Source: Oenanthe sinensis
Lineage: Eukaryota; Streptophyta; Magnoliopsida; Apiales; Apiaceae
DNA: 64,000 bases
NCBI GenBank assembly: GCA_028671895.1
Contig: CM053795.1
Span: forward strand, 7,213,501-7,277,500
Direction of reading: 5' to 3'
Both the position numbers and the translations under genes were made by a program. The notes under the pieces are model-generated. The model was not told the origin of the DNA, did no database searches, and saw nothing but the letters and a program-made list of their open reading frames with translations. Every line of letters starts with the position of its first letter. The first letter of the stretch is position 1. Below are positions 13,301 to 25,600 of this stretch, in pieces.

Positions 13301-16300
13301 CCTATTCACACTAGCAACATATATCAGAAAATACTTATAAAGGTTGAAGAACAACCCGTATAGAATGGTAAAGCAAATAAATACAGTCTAACAGTTGAAG
13401 GAACAAACATAAGGGGTCATTAGACATAAAAACAGGACACACAAGACCTAATTTAATAGAATATGACGTTGTTTGAGTTGATAATCTAAGGATCCATAAG
13501 CATATAAGACCTTACCGTGCCTGTGATGTCTCTTCCCCCACAAAGCAAAAGCATTCCATCTGAGCGGGCACTGGCTGTTGCATAACTACATGAAATAATG
13601 TGATTCTAAAACCAAACTCTAATTTGTGTTGATAATTTTGTAACGGGCATGACTAAAATTAATGAATACAATTTTGTGACAGTATTTCTACTAGTTTAAC
13701 AACAAAACAAAGTAAGTTGTTACTGCTGCCCTCGCCTACGTTACCGTGACTCTTTAGAGCATCTCCGATAGGAGGTTGCCTAGAAGGTTGCTAAGATGGA
13801 CAAGTCATCACATATATTATTTTTTTTATTTCCTCTCTCATCCATATCATTGTTGGCAACCTTTATACAAAATTTACTTCAATAGTTAGCAACCTTTAAG
13901 GTTGCCAATGTGGTCCCCTAATAATAATATGGAAATGAAAAAATATATTAAAATGGGTAAAGTAACATACACTTTAGAGTTTTTATATGCACTTTAACTA
14001 TTTTGGGAAGTTGCCAAATCTTGGCAACCTCCCAACTCCAATAGGTAGGCAACCAAGAGTGTCATGCCACATAAGTTTGGAAACCCCTATTGGAGATGCT
14101 CTTAGGGTAAAAAAAAATCCATGTCGTCATGTGTGACAGTGTGAGTTTGTGGCAACTAGTGGATTTAAGTTTCTGATGTTTCCTAGCACCAGATAAGGAT
14201 CCCAAGGACATGTACCAAGGTATGACTTAAAAAAATGATAGTATAAAAATATTTCTAGTTGCTGCCTATAAGCAGGGAGGAAAATAAGACATGATAACTC
14301 GAGATATACATTGAAAACTTCGCAAACAAGGCTAGGGTAAATTCAATACAATTAGATAACATAGAATATAAAGATACACAATCTACCATCAAACATGGCA
14401 GAAAGAAGTGGTAACTTACAACCCTAAACACATGGCCATATAACTAATTGGCTGCCATTATAGAATGATTAAAGGGAGTGCCGAGATATATGCCACTTTT
14501 GCTACTTACAACGACATCCTTTTGGGATATACCCAAGGTACAGGCTATGATTATAAACTGACAGGTTAAGTTGGAGGGGAGATACTCTACAAACTGAGAA
14601 GTAGCGGTAACATCCGGGAAGAGATTAAATAACATAATTACCTGATTACAGACCATACTTGGGACTACTTTATCTATGTAGCCCTAAAATCATCATACAA
14701 ACTAATTGCTGTCATGTTTTAGTTCATCTAATGGGGATCAATTCTCCCAAAGGCAGTTCGGGACCAAATAGCATGCTTAAATTAACAAAAGGAATTGTAA
14801 AAAAAATGCCCACAGAACTATTTAAAGGATACCATATGGGAAAACAGAATGATGATACAATAAAGAATAGGACAACTGGTATTACTCAAAGATAATATAA
14901 TATAGACAATAAAAAATTGTGATATGTGCTATATAAGAACTTAATTTTCCATTTAAAGTTAATTGTTTCTAGGATCTCCACACTGGTTTAAAAATTTGAT
15001 AATATCATAAGAAAGACGTGACTTTGTAAAACATGAAGGTAGTACACTAAGATGCCTCCATAACCAATTAAAATAGCTTTCTTAGAACACCTTAGGCAGT
15101 TACAACTTACAAATCTGTGATACAAAAAATAACTTACATCCTAGCAGAAGGTGCATCGCCCTCTGGAGCAAGTTTCTGCCATGCATATGGTTTCTGAGCA
15201 GTATCCAAAGCCCAAGCATCTGACAGCACTCTTTTTCCTGGGGGAAATAAAATTTACTTCTATGCAGGTAGAGGTATAACAAGTATAATAACGATGTGGA
15301 GAGAAATTGCCTGCATGATGTTTACAAATTACAGCTTTATGCATTTAATAAACATTGCTCCAAGAGAATAGTAGCTGACACAAGCTTAGTTTACTAATAA
15401 TTATCGTTCTCAACTATAGTTACAGAAATAGGAGGATTAACTTTTCTCAACAATAGCCACAAAAATACAAGGCAACTTGGTTATGTAAAACTTAAAGATA
15501 ATCCTAGTACATAACTTAGATTTGTGGTAGACCATAGATAATACTCTGTCAACCTGATGGAACTTATACAGTCGCTTCAATTTACTGCAATTTAAATCTT
15601 TTAACAACAGATGCATCACTTTATAACACATTGGCATAAAAAGCAAGTGAGCACAAAAGAAAACTAGGATAAATAGTTGGCAACCTTAACTGATACCTTA
15701 AGGAGTGGAATATCTCTTTGTAATTAATGAACGTGAAGTCGTGAATAAACCACTCATATGATAAGTGTAAAGACAAAGTGAACTTACCGTCACTGCCGCT
15801 GACAGTAACAAGATATCTTTGGGCAACCAAATCCATTACATGACCGTATCGGGGACCAGGACCTTCTCCTTGAACAACAATTCTACATTAAATCAGTAGC
15901 CAAGTTGAATCCATGAAATATCCAACATTAATCAAGCTGCAAGTTTTGTGAATCGAGCAGTAAACTACCTATGCCATTTGTATTTGTCATTTGTCATGTC
16001 AAGAACATAAAGATCATCTGTTGAATGACCGGAAGGGCCTATTCCCCCCTAGCAATGCAAACAAAATTTATCAAACGTAAAAACCAAAACACTTCAATAG
16101 AAGAAAAATATTTTCTGGTTACTTGAGGTGTACCACTCACCTGATACCCAACCATGGTACCAACAGCAGCGGCTGTGTGTGCTGCCCTGGGTGAAGGCGG
16201 CTCACCGGATGGTTTTATTCTGTTGTAAAATTCAAACATAATAACATCATATTAACAATTTCACCCCACTTATATCTGAGAATAAAAACGATTCAAACTA

Positions 16301-16885
16301 TTCATAAGCCATTCAAGATTGACTCGTAAAGTACTTGAATTTTACTCTGCAATAATCGACCTAAGCTCGATCTCGAGTAGTTAATCAATCGAGCAGGAGC
16401 GTCAAATTATTCATCATGTGCATTTCTTTTTATCATTTGATAAACTACACAAATACTCTTTTGTATATGTACAGAACTAATTTGTACTTTTCGTGTTTAA
16501 TGGAGCTCGAGGATACAAACCGAAACATACCTAGTCCATTTTCTCGAGAGAACATCATAGCAATGAACAGAATTAGTGACACCAGCCAACCCTAACAATC
16601 AAAATCCAACAACATTTCAGCTAATCAACAATGAAATTCGCAACAAAACAGATAAACACATAAATGAAAACGAAACATACTGATTCCAAAGCCGCCGCCG
16701 CCTTCAATTGCAGTGGTGCCGCCGAAGAGAATAAGACGAGGACCGTGCGTTTTTGTAGGAGCAACGGCGGTGAGAGTGTGAGCGCACCGCGGACCAGGAG
16801 CATCGTCGTCGGAGTCCCAAAACGACTCGAAAGTTTGATACGTCGCTGCCGGCGATAGCCATGGCTTCTTCGAAGAAGACGCCAT
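7362..16885 (-). CDS. BSL1: Ser/Thr protein phosphatase BSL1 (Kelch repeat + PP1/PP2A-type phosphatase)
   Basis: I built 21 exons with consistent phase giving 866 residues: 16681-16885, 16531-16591, 16141-16219, 15969-16048, 15788-15882, 15138-15237, 13516-13585, 12725-12826, 12397-12478, 12116-12286, 11248-11377, 10341-10539, 10088-10255, 9749-9987, 8994-9078, 8808-8906, 8541-8740, 8284-8359, 7800-7935, 7589-7728, 7362-7445. The N-terminal half is a Kelch propeller (GPRCAHTLTAV, PRAAHTAAAVG, PGPRYGHVMD, RYQHAA, CRHAAASV). A Ser/Ala-rich linker follows, then the phosphatase with metal/phosphate motifs GDLHGQ (about 568), GDYVDRG (about 602), RGNHEA (about 633), and the tail RGRPQPKLDRNSLAYI. 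BSL/BSU1 phosphatases act in brassinosteroid signalling by dephosphorylating BIN2-type GSK3 kinases. The sequence tracks BSL1 rather than BSL2/3, and Arabidopsis BSL1 is of similar length. Two introns (7729-7799 and 8907-8993) appear to use GC donors. Large introns host MITEs. Confidence 0.95.
9193..9530. mobile_element. Possible solo LTR or LTR fragment in a BSL1 intron
   Basis: The stretch opens with TGTAACATCC and contains a CATCCCACATCGAAAC phrase of the kind common near the 5' ends of plant LTRs. Its composition (GGGCTTGTGG, TTGGGCCACTGGACTTGAG) differs from the surrounding AT-rich intron. I see no primer-binding site, polypurine tract, coding region or clear target duplication, so the boundaries are guesses. 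Confidence 0.3.
11768..12057. mobile_element. MITE with internal duplication in a BSL1 intron
   Basis: Terminal inverted repeats are visible: TTTCAAGGGATTATAATCCC at the left against the reverse complement of GGGACTATAATCCTTCAAA at the right. The interior holds two copies of a phrase running from AAAGGACTATAATCCCATAG through AGATTCAATCATTTTTT to a TTCAT...TATGGGATT ending, about 76 bases apart. It lies between the exons at 11248-11377 and 12116-12286. The superfamily was not assigned. Confidence 0.65.
13757..14101. mobile_element. PIF/Harbinger (Tourist-like) MITE in a BSL1 intron
   Basis: The element begins GAGCATCTCCGATAGG and ends CCTATTGGAGATGCTC, a terminal inverted repeat. Both sides carry TTA (13754-13756 and 14102-14104), the target duplication expected for PIF/Harbinger. 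Subterminal sequences also pair (AGGTTGCCTA against TAGGCAACC). It has no coding capacity and sits in the intron between 13585 and 15138. Confidence 0.8.
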
Positions 16886-17261
16886 CGCAATCGACTAATT
16901 AAAACACGATTAATACTAATTAAATATATATATTAATATTTATTTGTAGAGACACATTAATTCGATGTGTGTGTGTGTATAGGAGGAGTGATTAATCGAG
17001 TTTGTCGACGCCGGCGACGAGTGTTGCCGGGTATAATAGAGTGGGTGTGTGTTTAAAGTGATCAAGTTTGAATGTTTTTAAATGATTTTATTAGTAGTAT
17101 ATTTTTGGCGTTGTTTAGCGGGTATAATCATTAAGATAAGGTTTTTGGTAGGGAATGACCTAAAAACTATCCAAATTTGATTGCTCGTCTTTCTATTTTG
17201 ACCACATTTCCCACGATGCGTCAATATTCAATAATCTATGAGATTTTTTAAATTTAAAATA

Positions 17262-17461
17262 AGTTATTTATTTCATATTTATTTTTTACATATTTTATAT
17301 GTTTTTTAAAGATAAATATTTATTTTAGAATTTTAAAACCAAATATTATTTTCAAAATAAAAATTAAGTTACTTATTTTCAGAAAAAGTACATACATACC
17401 TATTTTTTTCCGGAAAAATGACTTATTTCTGTAAAAAAGTGATTACCAAACGGAGCCAATG
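17262..17461. mobile_element. MITE, same family as 60592-60797
   Basis: The right end, read on the minus strand, begins TTGGCTCCGTTTGGTAATCA, a hAT-like MITE end. The internal phrase AAGTTACTTATTTTCAGAAA AAGTACATACATACC is nearly the reverse complement of the core of the element at 60592-60797. The left end is degenerate, so that limit is approximate. Confidence 0.5.
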
Positions 17462-17714
17462 TTTTGTTTTTGTTTTTTAATCTTATTATAAATCTTTATA
17501 AATTTTAATTTATTCATATTATTTTTACATTATTAAAAGTAAATAAAAGATTGTTAGTTGGTGACTAGGTTACGGATAGTTGGATATAATATGACCGGAG
17601 TAACATAATATTTAACAAACTTCTAGTTCGCACTGACTAATATTTTGGTAAATATATTTTTTATATTATATTTTATTGATATTTATTATAAAATTTTATA
17701 ACGTTGAGAATTTA

Positions 17715-17964
17715 TGTTAATATAATATAATATTATCTGTGAAAAGTTGTATAAAATGAGGACTATTGGGGGTTAGAATTGTATGTTATTTTATAATAAT
17801 ATTTATATATTAATATTCATAAACTTTAATGATATATTAAATAAAAATTATATGATAAGTATTATTCTTAAAATAGAAAATACACAATATAATTTAAATA
17901 TAATATAATATTATCTGTGATGAGTTGTATAAAAAGAGGACTACCGGGTGTTAGAGTTGTATAT
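17715..17964. repeat. Two direct repeats of about 70 bp, 175 bp apart
   Basis: Copies at about 17715-17784 and 17890-17964 share TAATATAATATTATCTGTGA, AGTTGTATAAAA, GAGGACTA and GGTTAGA/TTAGAGTTGTAT phrases in order. They are intergenic and non-coding. They may be two decayed copies of one element or a local duplication. Confidence 0.6.
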
Positions 17965-19545
17965 ATGATATATATTCTTTCTAAAATTAGATTTTATTAA
18001 AATTGAATGGTTAAGATTGTTTTTATGATTCATCTAAAATTGGACGGTCAGAATCTTTTTTATGGTTGCATATCAAAAGATATACAACTAAGTCTGGTGA
18101 ACAGTTTCCTATTTAATTTATAATAACATTTAATTTGATATATTGATTAAAGTTATGGAGAACATTGAGAAAAAAATATTGACAAAAAGTTAATTAATGG
18201 TAGTAGATGAGAAATGATTATGGATATGAAATGAAATGAGATGGAAATAAATTTTAAATTCATTTTGAAGTTAAATTTAGATTAAAAAATGAAAATTTAA
18301 AATTAAATCTCAATCTCAATTTTAAGTTTGTTTTTTAAACATCAACTTATATATATATATATTTTTTAAAAATACCCGTATTTAGAAGTAATTACTATAT
18401 ATACACGTGCATTATTCAAATACTTCTACATTATATTTATATAAATTTATTTTTATTAAATTTGCATCCAATCATATTAGTATTGAAATTTTTACAGTTC
18501 GGATCATTAAAACCATAGACTATTGAATTAGATATCCTCTCCGTCATACAAAAATTGGCGTTTTATAAAATATAAAAGTAAAATCAACTTCACTTTGACT
18601 ATTAATTAATAATAATTATTAAAAATAAAAATTATGAAAACAAATATTATTAAAAAATATAATTAATATATTATTAGACTTAATTTTTAAAATTGTAAAA
18701 TCATAAATTAACAATGTATAATTTACGGTTAAACTTTTATGTACTTATCATATGTATTATAGTAATTTTATACCACGTATAAGAGATAAATTTGAAATAA
18801 ATTTTATATTGAAAATAACAAAAAATAGATAAATTTGAATATTTTTGCATAAGAATCATGGTTGGAAAAATATCATGAAATAAAAAAATCTCCAAGAAAA
18901 ACTAATATTTTGAAATGGAAAGAGTATTTTTAAAATAAATTTCAATTTGTGATAAATAATTAACTTAATCATTTATTCATAACTTTTATAAAAATAAAAA
19001 TTATAATTATAATTTTTATATAAATTCAGGATCACATCACTATGAACATCCTAATTTTCCCCCCTACATTTGTGAATAAATAATTACTGATGTAGCTGTA
19101 GGTGTATGAATTTTGGGTGTTGGCCCAATGAAACACAAATTGAAGTTATAATGTCTCAAATGACACATTTTAAAAAGATAGCCCGAAACGATACTTCAAA
19201 ACTTTATATTTGATAGCATCTTGTTTTTTTTTAATTCAAAACGTGTTGGGTTTTGAAGATTTTAATGCTTAAAATTCTAAAACGTTACACGAAATAGTAT
19301 TCAGCCTCCAAAACTCTACACGAAATAATACTTTCCTGAATTCTCAAAACGTTACACGAATCATTATTTTAAAATACTATTTTGGACCATTTATTCGTCG
19401 TGATTTTGCCGACCTTTTTTCATGAATTTTACGTTTACACATTTACTTTTCCTGTACCCAAAAATCCGAAGTGCCAATTTTACAAACACAGACCCGATTG
19501 AACAACCCCAGGCGTCATCTCCGTTGCTCCATTTCTATTTATACA

Positions 19546-19553
19546 TATAAATA
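19546..19553 (+). promoter_or_regulatory. TATA box candidate for the DUF676 hydrolase
   Basis: TATAAATA lies about 110 bases before the chosen ATG at 19665, a normal distance for a short plant 5' UTR. It is assigned by position and sequence only. Confidence 0.45.
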
Positions 19554-19664
19554 TAACTAACTCTGAATTAGCAGTATGGTGATATGTACTGGTAGCGACT
19601 AGAACATAAAAACAAAACAAAACTCATCACATCTTTCTATTTTTATATACTACTCCCTATTATC

Positions 19665-22600
19665 ATGGCATCATCTGCGCTTTCGTTGCTTCACTCTTCT
19701 CCACAATCTCATCTCAGAGCTCCACATTTCTCTATTTCTTCATCGTCCCCTTCGTCTTCATCCTCTTCGTCGTCGTTTAAGTCGTGGCTTAATAATAATC
19801 ATCGCATTTTGACCAGGAATTTCTCCCAATTTTCAGGTTCTTTTTCCTTTTTTCCCTTATCTATTAGCTTATTTTTGTTATGTGATTCGTATATTTGGTT
19901 AGTCAGTTGTGAATATATGGTTTAATTATTAATAGTTTTTGGAACAAATTTCACATTAATTAAAAGGGGAAAAAATTATATATATAAGAGATGAGACATG
20001 AGAGAGGATGATTTGTGACATTTGTCTTTTAGAAAGTTTAGTTTTAGTTTAGTTAGCTTATATAGTAGTATCTGAGGACCTGTATTGATGGAGTGAAAAT
20101 CATCTTTATAATGTTTACCACGATGCAAAATATATTTAATACATATGGATTAAGCTAAATCAAACAAGGAAAAACATCGAAAGTAGGCCTTTTAAGCATT
20201 GCATCAAACATGTTATGTGCAATTCATTACAGAACATGTACACATGTAAACACATAAACCCTATTTTATCTATGATAATCTCCAATTCCAACTCAACAAA
20301 TGAAGAATAGTGAAAACCAAAGTATAATCCACGAAAACATGCACCACTCAGACTTGCCTTTAAATATCTTCTGTTGTCCTTTGTTTTGTGACTGCAATAT
20401 ATTACGAGTGTTACTCGAGCAATGGACTTTGTTGTATTAACAATCTTCATCAGCTTTGAGCGTCTAACGTAAAGTTTGCAGGCATAAATATATTCTTTAA
20501 ACCACAAGGCTTTAGTGCTCAAGCTATGAGTACGAATCAAGGAAATATTTTCTCACCACCAGGCCTTAGTCATGTGAATTGTGAACCTGATCATCTTCTT
20601 GTCCTTGTTCATGGCATCTTGGCAAGGTACATAGTCTATGTAGTTTATGAATAATTAATTATTAAGATCTACAAGTATGTAGTTGTTGCATTGGAATGTA
20701 AGAAGGCTCCTACAATAAAGTTAAAAACAAAAAGAAAGAAGTAAATTTTTTTCTATCCAAAATACGAAAGGTAGAGAATATAGTCAAAACTAAAGAGAAT
20801 ATGACGAGCTCATTACTTTCGTAGTTGCTATTAGCTTTTGTACTTGTTTCTGTGTTATGCTTCGGTGTGTCTGTATCTCCTTCTAATTAGTTATATAAAT
20901 TTTCTTATGTTTGAGTTTTTTAAACCTTGATTTGTGCCGACTCTTCTTCAAATGAAGGCTTTACAACCCATCAAGTTCTATTAGTATCCTGCAATATGAT
21001 TTGCTCTATTGTTCATAGGGTCCATGATCTCTAACAGAGCCATTTGTACATTCCAACCTAGTATAATATTCTAAACTAGTACGTCTTATGTTAATGCGAC
21101 TGTTATTTACAAAACTGTTTGCCTTGTACTTCTCTTATATAGAGCCATGTGCCCTATAATACCGTACTTAAAACAAAACTACTTCATGTTATATACTTAT
21201 ATCTGATTTTCTCTTTGCTACTTTGTTGCTTTAGTTCTAGTAGACTCTACTTCATTCTAGATTAAGATTTTGAGATTAACAGTGTATGTTGATCAACGAG
21301 TTCAGGACAATAAAATTTCAAGTTCCAAATAAATCATTTTGCTTTCTGGGAATATAAATTGATCTATTTCTGAAATATTCACGCTAATTTAACGTAAGTT
21401 CTTCAACAACTTTTTCCAATATCCGGGTCATTTGCATTATGTAATTTTCTAATTAAAGTCCCCCTCCTCCCAAATGAAAATTAACAGATGTGATTGCTTG
21501 TACACAATAATGATACAATATCTGTTATTGCCTGAAGATTAGCTTTAAACCTGTTATTTATGTCTGTTCTTCCTTGTACACAATTCATATTTAGTTGGCT
21601 AAACCTCCTAGTGATGCAGCCCAAGTGACTGGACATATGTAGAAGCGGAACTGAAAAGGCGTTTAGGAAGAAATTTTTTAATATATGGTATGTTCATATA
21701 AATCATTTCTCTCATTCCTCATGTGTCTAATTTTTTCTGTTTTCGAAAAATACTTTCCTATCAATACATTACCACCTTATAAATACACTTGGTTATAGTC
21801 AGACTGTGTTAAAGTTTTTGATAAATATGATAATCCTTGTTTGAATTAGCTGGACTCTTCAGAAGAGAGCTTCGACATTACAAAGATGAACCGGTAGTAA
21901 CTAGTATGTATTCAAGAATGTTGTGGGGCGAATGACCAGAAAGAATTATGAAAAAAAGACATGAATCATCCTTTAGGCTTTAAGATATGGTAGAAAATAG
22001 CATAGTCAACATGTGCTGTCTTTAATCTAATTTATTGGTGCCAAAAACAGACCTGATCAACTATTAGTTTAATTTGACTGTTGCAACTCAAGAATGAGAA
22101 TTCTGTAAGAAGATTTGCATTAACAGTCAGCCATTGGCTGGGAGCGTGGATACCAGTTACTAACAAGTAACAACTCCATAAGCTTATAGCAATGTGAGTA
22201 ATTGATTTGCAAATAGTAGTATGGTTTTTCAACCTCTTCTAGTTTACTGACAGTCTAATAGGGGGTTGTATTTGCAATCTACTATTCAAAGTATAAATAA
22301 TTTATCCTTCATTGTCCCTTAAGACTCAGATTAATATGGCAATTAATCTGTGCAGCAAGTTCATGCAATACATACACAAAGACATTTGGTGGAATTGATG
22401 GAGCTGGGAGACGATTAGCAGATGAAGTGAGTATTTAAAATTTAAACAATTTTTTATTTGATAGTTTCAGTTTGAATATTAGATATGTAGCTTACTAGTC
22501 ATTATATAATATCATGATGATCATAGCGTGTACTTGCCAAGAAATTTTTTAATAGGGGAACAATATTCTGTCTGTCAAATTAAATTGTTGGTTGGACTAA

Positions 22601-25600
22601 TGGCACACTCGGTGTAAAGAGGTAGATTTAAGACCTGCATCTGTTTTATCATGCCATGCTGCAGCATAACAGAATAACTTGACATTGTCGTATTATATTT
22701 GTTGTGCTTGCATTCTCCTTCTGATAGCAATTGGTTGCTAAATTATTTCATCCTACAACATTACTGTGCTGGTTTGCCTTTTTAAACAGGTCTTGCAAAT
22801 TGTGAAGAAGACAGAAAGCCTTAAAAAGATCTCATTTCTAGCTCATTCCCTTGGTGGATTATTTGCAAGATATGCCATTGCTATTCTTTACACACCAGAT
22901 ATCTCGAGTACTGATCATTCTGATGATAGTTTGTCTTCTAGCATTGGAAAGTCAAAAACAGAATGCTCTTTAAATAGAGCTTTGATTGCTGGGCTGAAGC
23001 CAATTAATTTTATTACTTTAGCAACACCTCATCTAGGAGTGAGAGGAAAGAACCAGGTTTGTTTTCACGGGTATAGTGTCGTCTCATCTCCTCTTCTTTT
23101 CTGTTGAGTTGAATATACGATGGTTACTAGGCTGTGCCACCAATATTAATATGTCAGCAGTTCTATTTTGGCACATTTGCCAGATGCCATAGCATCGCTG
23201 TGATGATAAGGTGTCTGGTGTCCGTATGACCATACACTGTAGCCAGGGGAAGTGTCATTTACACACGCCCTGAAATTTAAAAAACTACTATTTTTTGTTG
23301 TTGCTATTTTTGTGGTTGTTAAATGGAATCTATATATGTTTCTTTGCATCTGAACAATATGCAGTGTAATAGATGAGGTGGCGTTGAAGCTTTAGACCGT
23401 AATTCTTAATATTACCTAGTACATCATTTGGGATCTATATGGGTGTAATCGAAGTGGTTTATTAATATAATTATGATAATCTAGTTATTCAACAATTAAT
23501 AACATGCTTCTTGTTTTTTTTTTTTTTGCTAAATAACATGCTTCTTGAGTATCACTAACATGCTTCTTGAATTTTATTAGTGATACTCATGTTAAGGGAT
23601 GACTTTGCAGTATAGTCCAGTGATAAATCTAATATAAATGTTGGTCTTCTTACATTTTTGATGGCCCAGCTTCCGTTTCTTCTGGGAGTACCTATCTTGG
23701 AGAAAATTGCTGCACCAGTCGCTGCCCTTTTCGTTGGCCGAACAGGTAGCCAACTCTTCCTAACTGACGGTAAACCCAGCAGAGCACCTCTTTTATTAAG
23801 GATGGCATCAGACTCTGAAGATGGAAATTTTATGTGAGTAAGAGATTATTTCACTAGCTTCTTAAATCTGCAGAATATAAAGTTGGCAGATTAGGAAGAC
23901 CAATAGTGACTCCTTTATTTTTTATTTTGGGTACCAATGATACTCTATAATAAATTACTAGACATCCATATGTAGACTTAATATTCTCTCTGAAGACGGA
24001 GGATGGATGGAGAAATTTATGTCTAGCAAGACTTCTAAAAAATGAAAGGTTTGTGACTTATTTGGTACCCATTTCTAAAGCCTATATGCTATGATTTGCA
24101 GATCTGCCCTTGGCGCATTTAGATGTCGGATGATCTATGCAAATGTCTCTTATGATCGTATCCTGATGCATATGCTTATCTAATGTCAGCTTTTATTCGT
24201 GTTTCTTTAGTCTTGAGCTGTTTTATACCTGTCTCTTAAAATTTTTAAATTTGGCCTTTAACTTTATCTAGATATGGTTGGTTGGCGCACATCTTCCATA
24301 AGAAGGGAGACGGAACTTGTTAAGGTGATGTGATGCTTCCTGAATATAAACTGCTTTGCTAGTTATAACTTTTGTAATCTAGTGTAATGGAAATCAATGG
24401 CATTTTCGAATAACAGTTCTTAAAGAAACAAAATATGCATTACTGTTTGGTAGCAAAATTTGAGGTTCATAAGTCGGGTTAGCAGAGCTATATTCAGATG
24501 TTTCTGAGTTGATCAGACTTGTAGAGGAGAGGAGAATAAAGGTTGATCAATTTACAATTGTAATCATGTCCTCGACAAAACTGGAGAGAAGAGAAGATTT
24601 TAATTTACATCTCTCCAAATCTTCTTTGCATATATAGGAAGAAATTGAATAAAGTTGGACCACCAAATAGTAAATAATTAATAATAGCCCTTCCTCGTCT
24701 CTGGGTGCCTAGGTATCCACCGTAAGCCTTTCCTCGTTTGAACCTCGCCCTTAACTTTAAGGCTATGCCATCCTAAGGTGCTGCTAAATGCTAAATGGAT
24801 GGATCTTATCAACGTCCATGAATGATAAATCATAGATCGAACCGCCGAATCGGAAAAATTGGGTACTATCATATAGCTTTGTATCGACTAAGTTCACGAG
24901 TTGGAGATAAGCGGACTCGAACCGCTGACATCCGCCGCAGGGTAAACCACCGCCTCTCAGGTCCCCCGACTGATTCTACCATAGAGGCCAACGATAGACA
25001 ATAACTCCCCCCGAACACAACTTACAACTTTCATCGTACTGTGCTTTCCAAAGAGCAACTCTTCTCAAAATCTCACTCAAAAGACCATAATTATCCATCC
25101 CGTCTCATTGTCAGTTTTTATCTATTAGCTGATCGCCTGCTCCCCTCCTTTCTCTATTATTATATGTCATCCATTTCCAGTAGCTTTTGACATCTTTGGC
25201 ATCAAGAGCTTTGCCCACAAAATGGTTGAAACACTTGAAAAATTAATTCTACAATTGTTTGTATACATAATTGTGTTAGTTCCGATTAAAGATATTGAAA
25301 TCATTAATCTTAAACTTTTAGGCAAAAATATTCGAGCAACAATCTTCTTGAAATATGTATAGGCTTAGGTGGAAATAAATTATAAAATTACATTTTTATA
25401 TAAAATTATGTTATTAATCATTATATTAAAATATAGTGTTTTTTTAATGACATTTTTGGTTTAAAACCCTGATGTGTTTGATCTAATCATGCAAGTTTAT
25501 AAGAGAAGTTATAAGTGTAAAAGACTTTTTACTTGTTGGTATCACTCAGTAAGACACATGAGAGAAATTAACTTGAATTTTGTGTTCTTATTTAACTTGG

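Larger units (their letters stand above)
16886..19664. other. Divergent intergenic region between BSL1 and the DUF676 hydrolase
   Basis: This region separates two divergently transcribed genes and so contains both promoters. No coding exon was supported. It holds a MITE-like element at about 17262-17461 and a pair of direct repeats at 17715-17964. A stretch at about 19100-19400 repeats AAAACGTTACACGAAATA-like phrases two or three times. A TATA-like box at 19546-19553 fits the plus-strand gene. Confidence 0.5.

Noticed and set aside
20160..20540. 126-codon minus-strand open frame
   Set aside because: It overlaps exon 2 of the DUF676 hydrolase on the other strand and shows no domain.
24822..25004. 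Possible complete tRNA in the GC-rich patch of hydrolase intron 8
   Set aside because: Only the 3' exon of plastid trnA-UGC is present, next to its group II intron end; there is no 5' exon, so it is an inserted plastid fragment and not a working tRNA gene.
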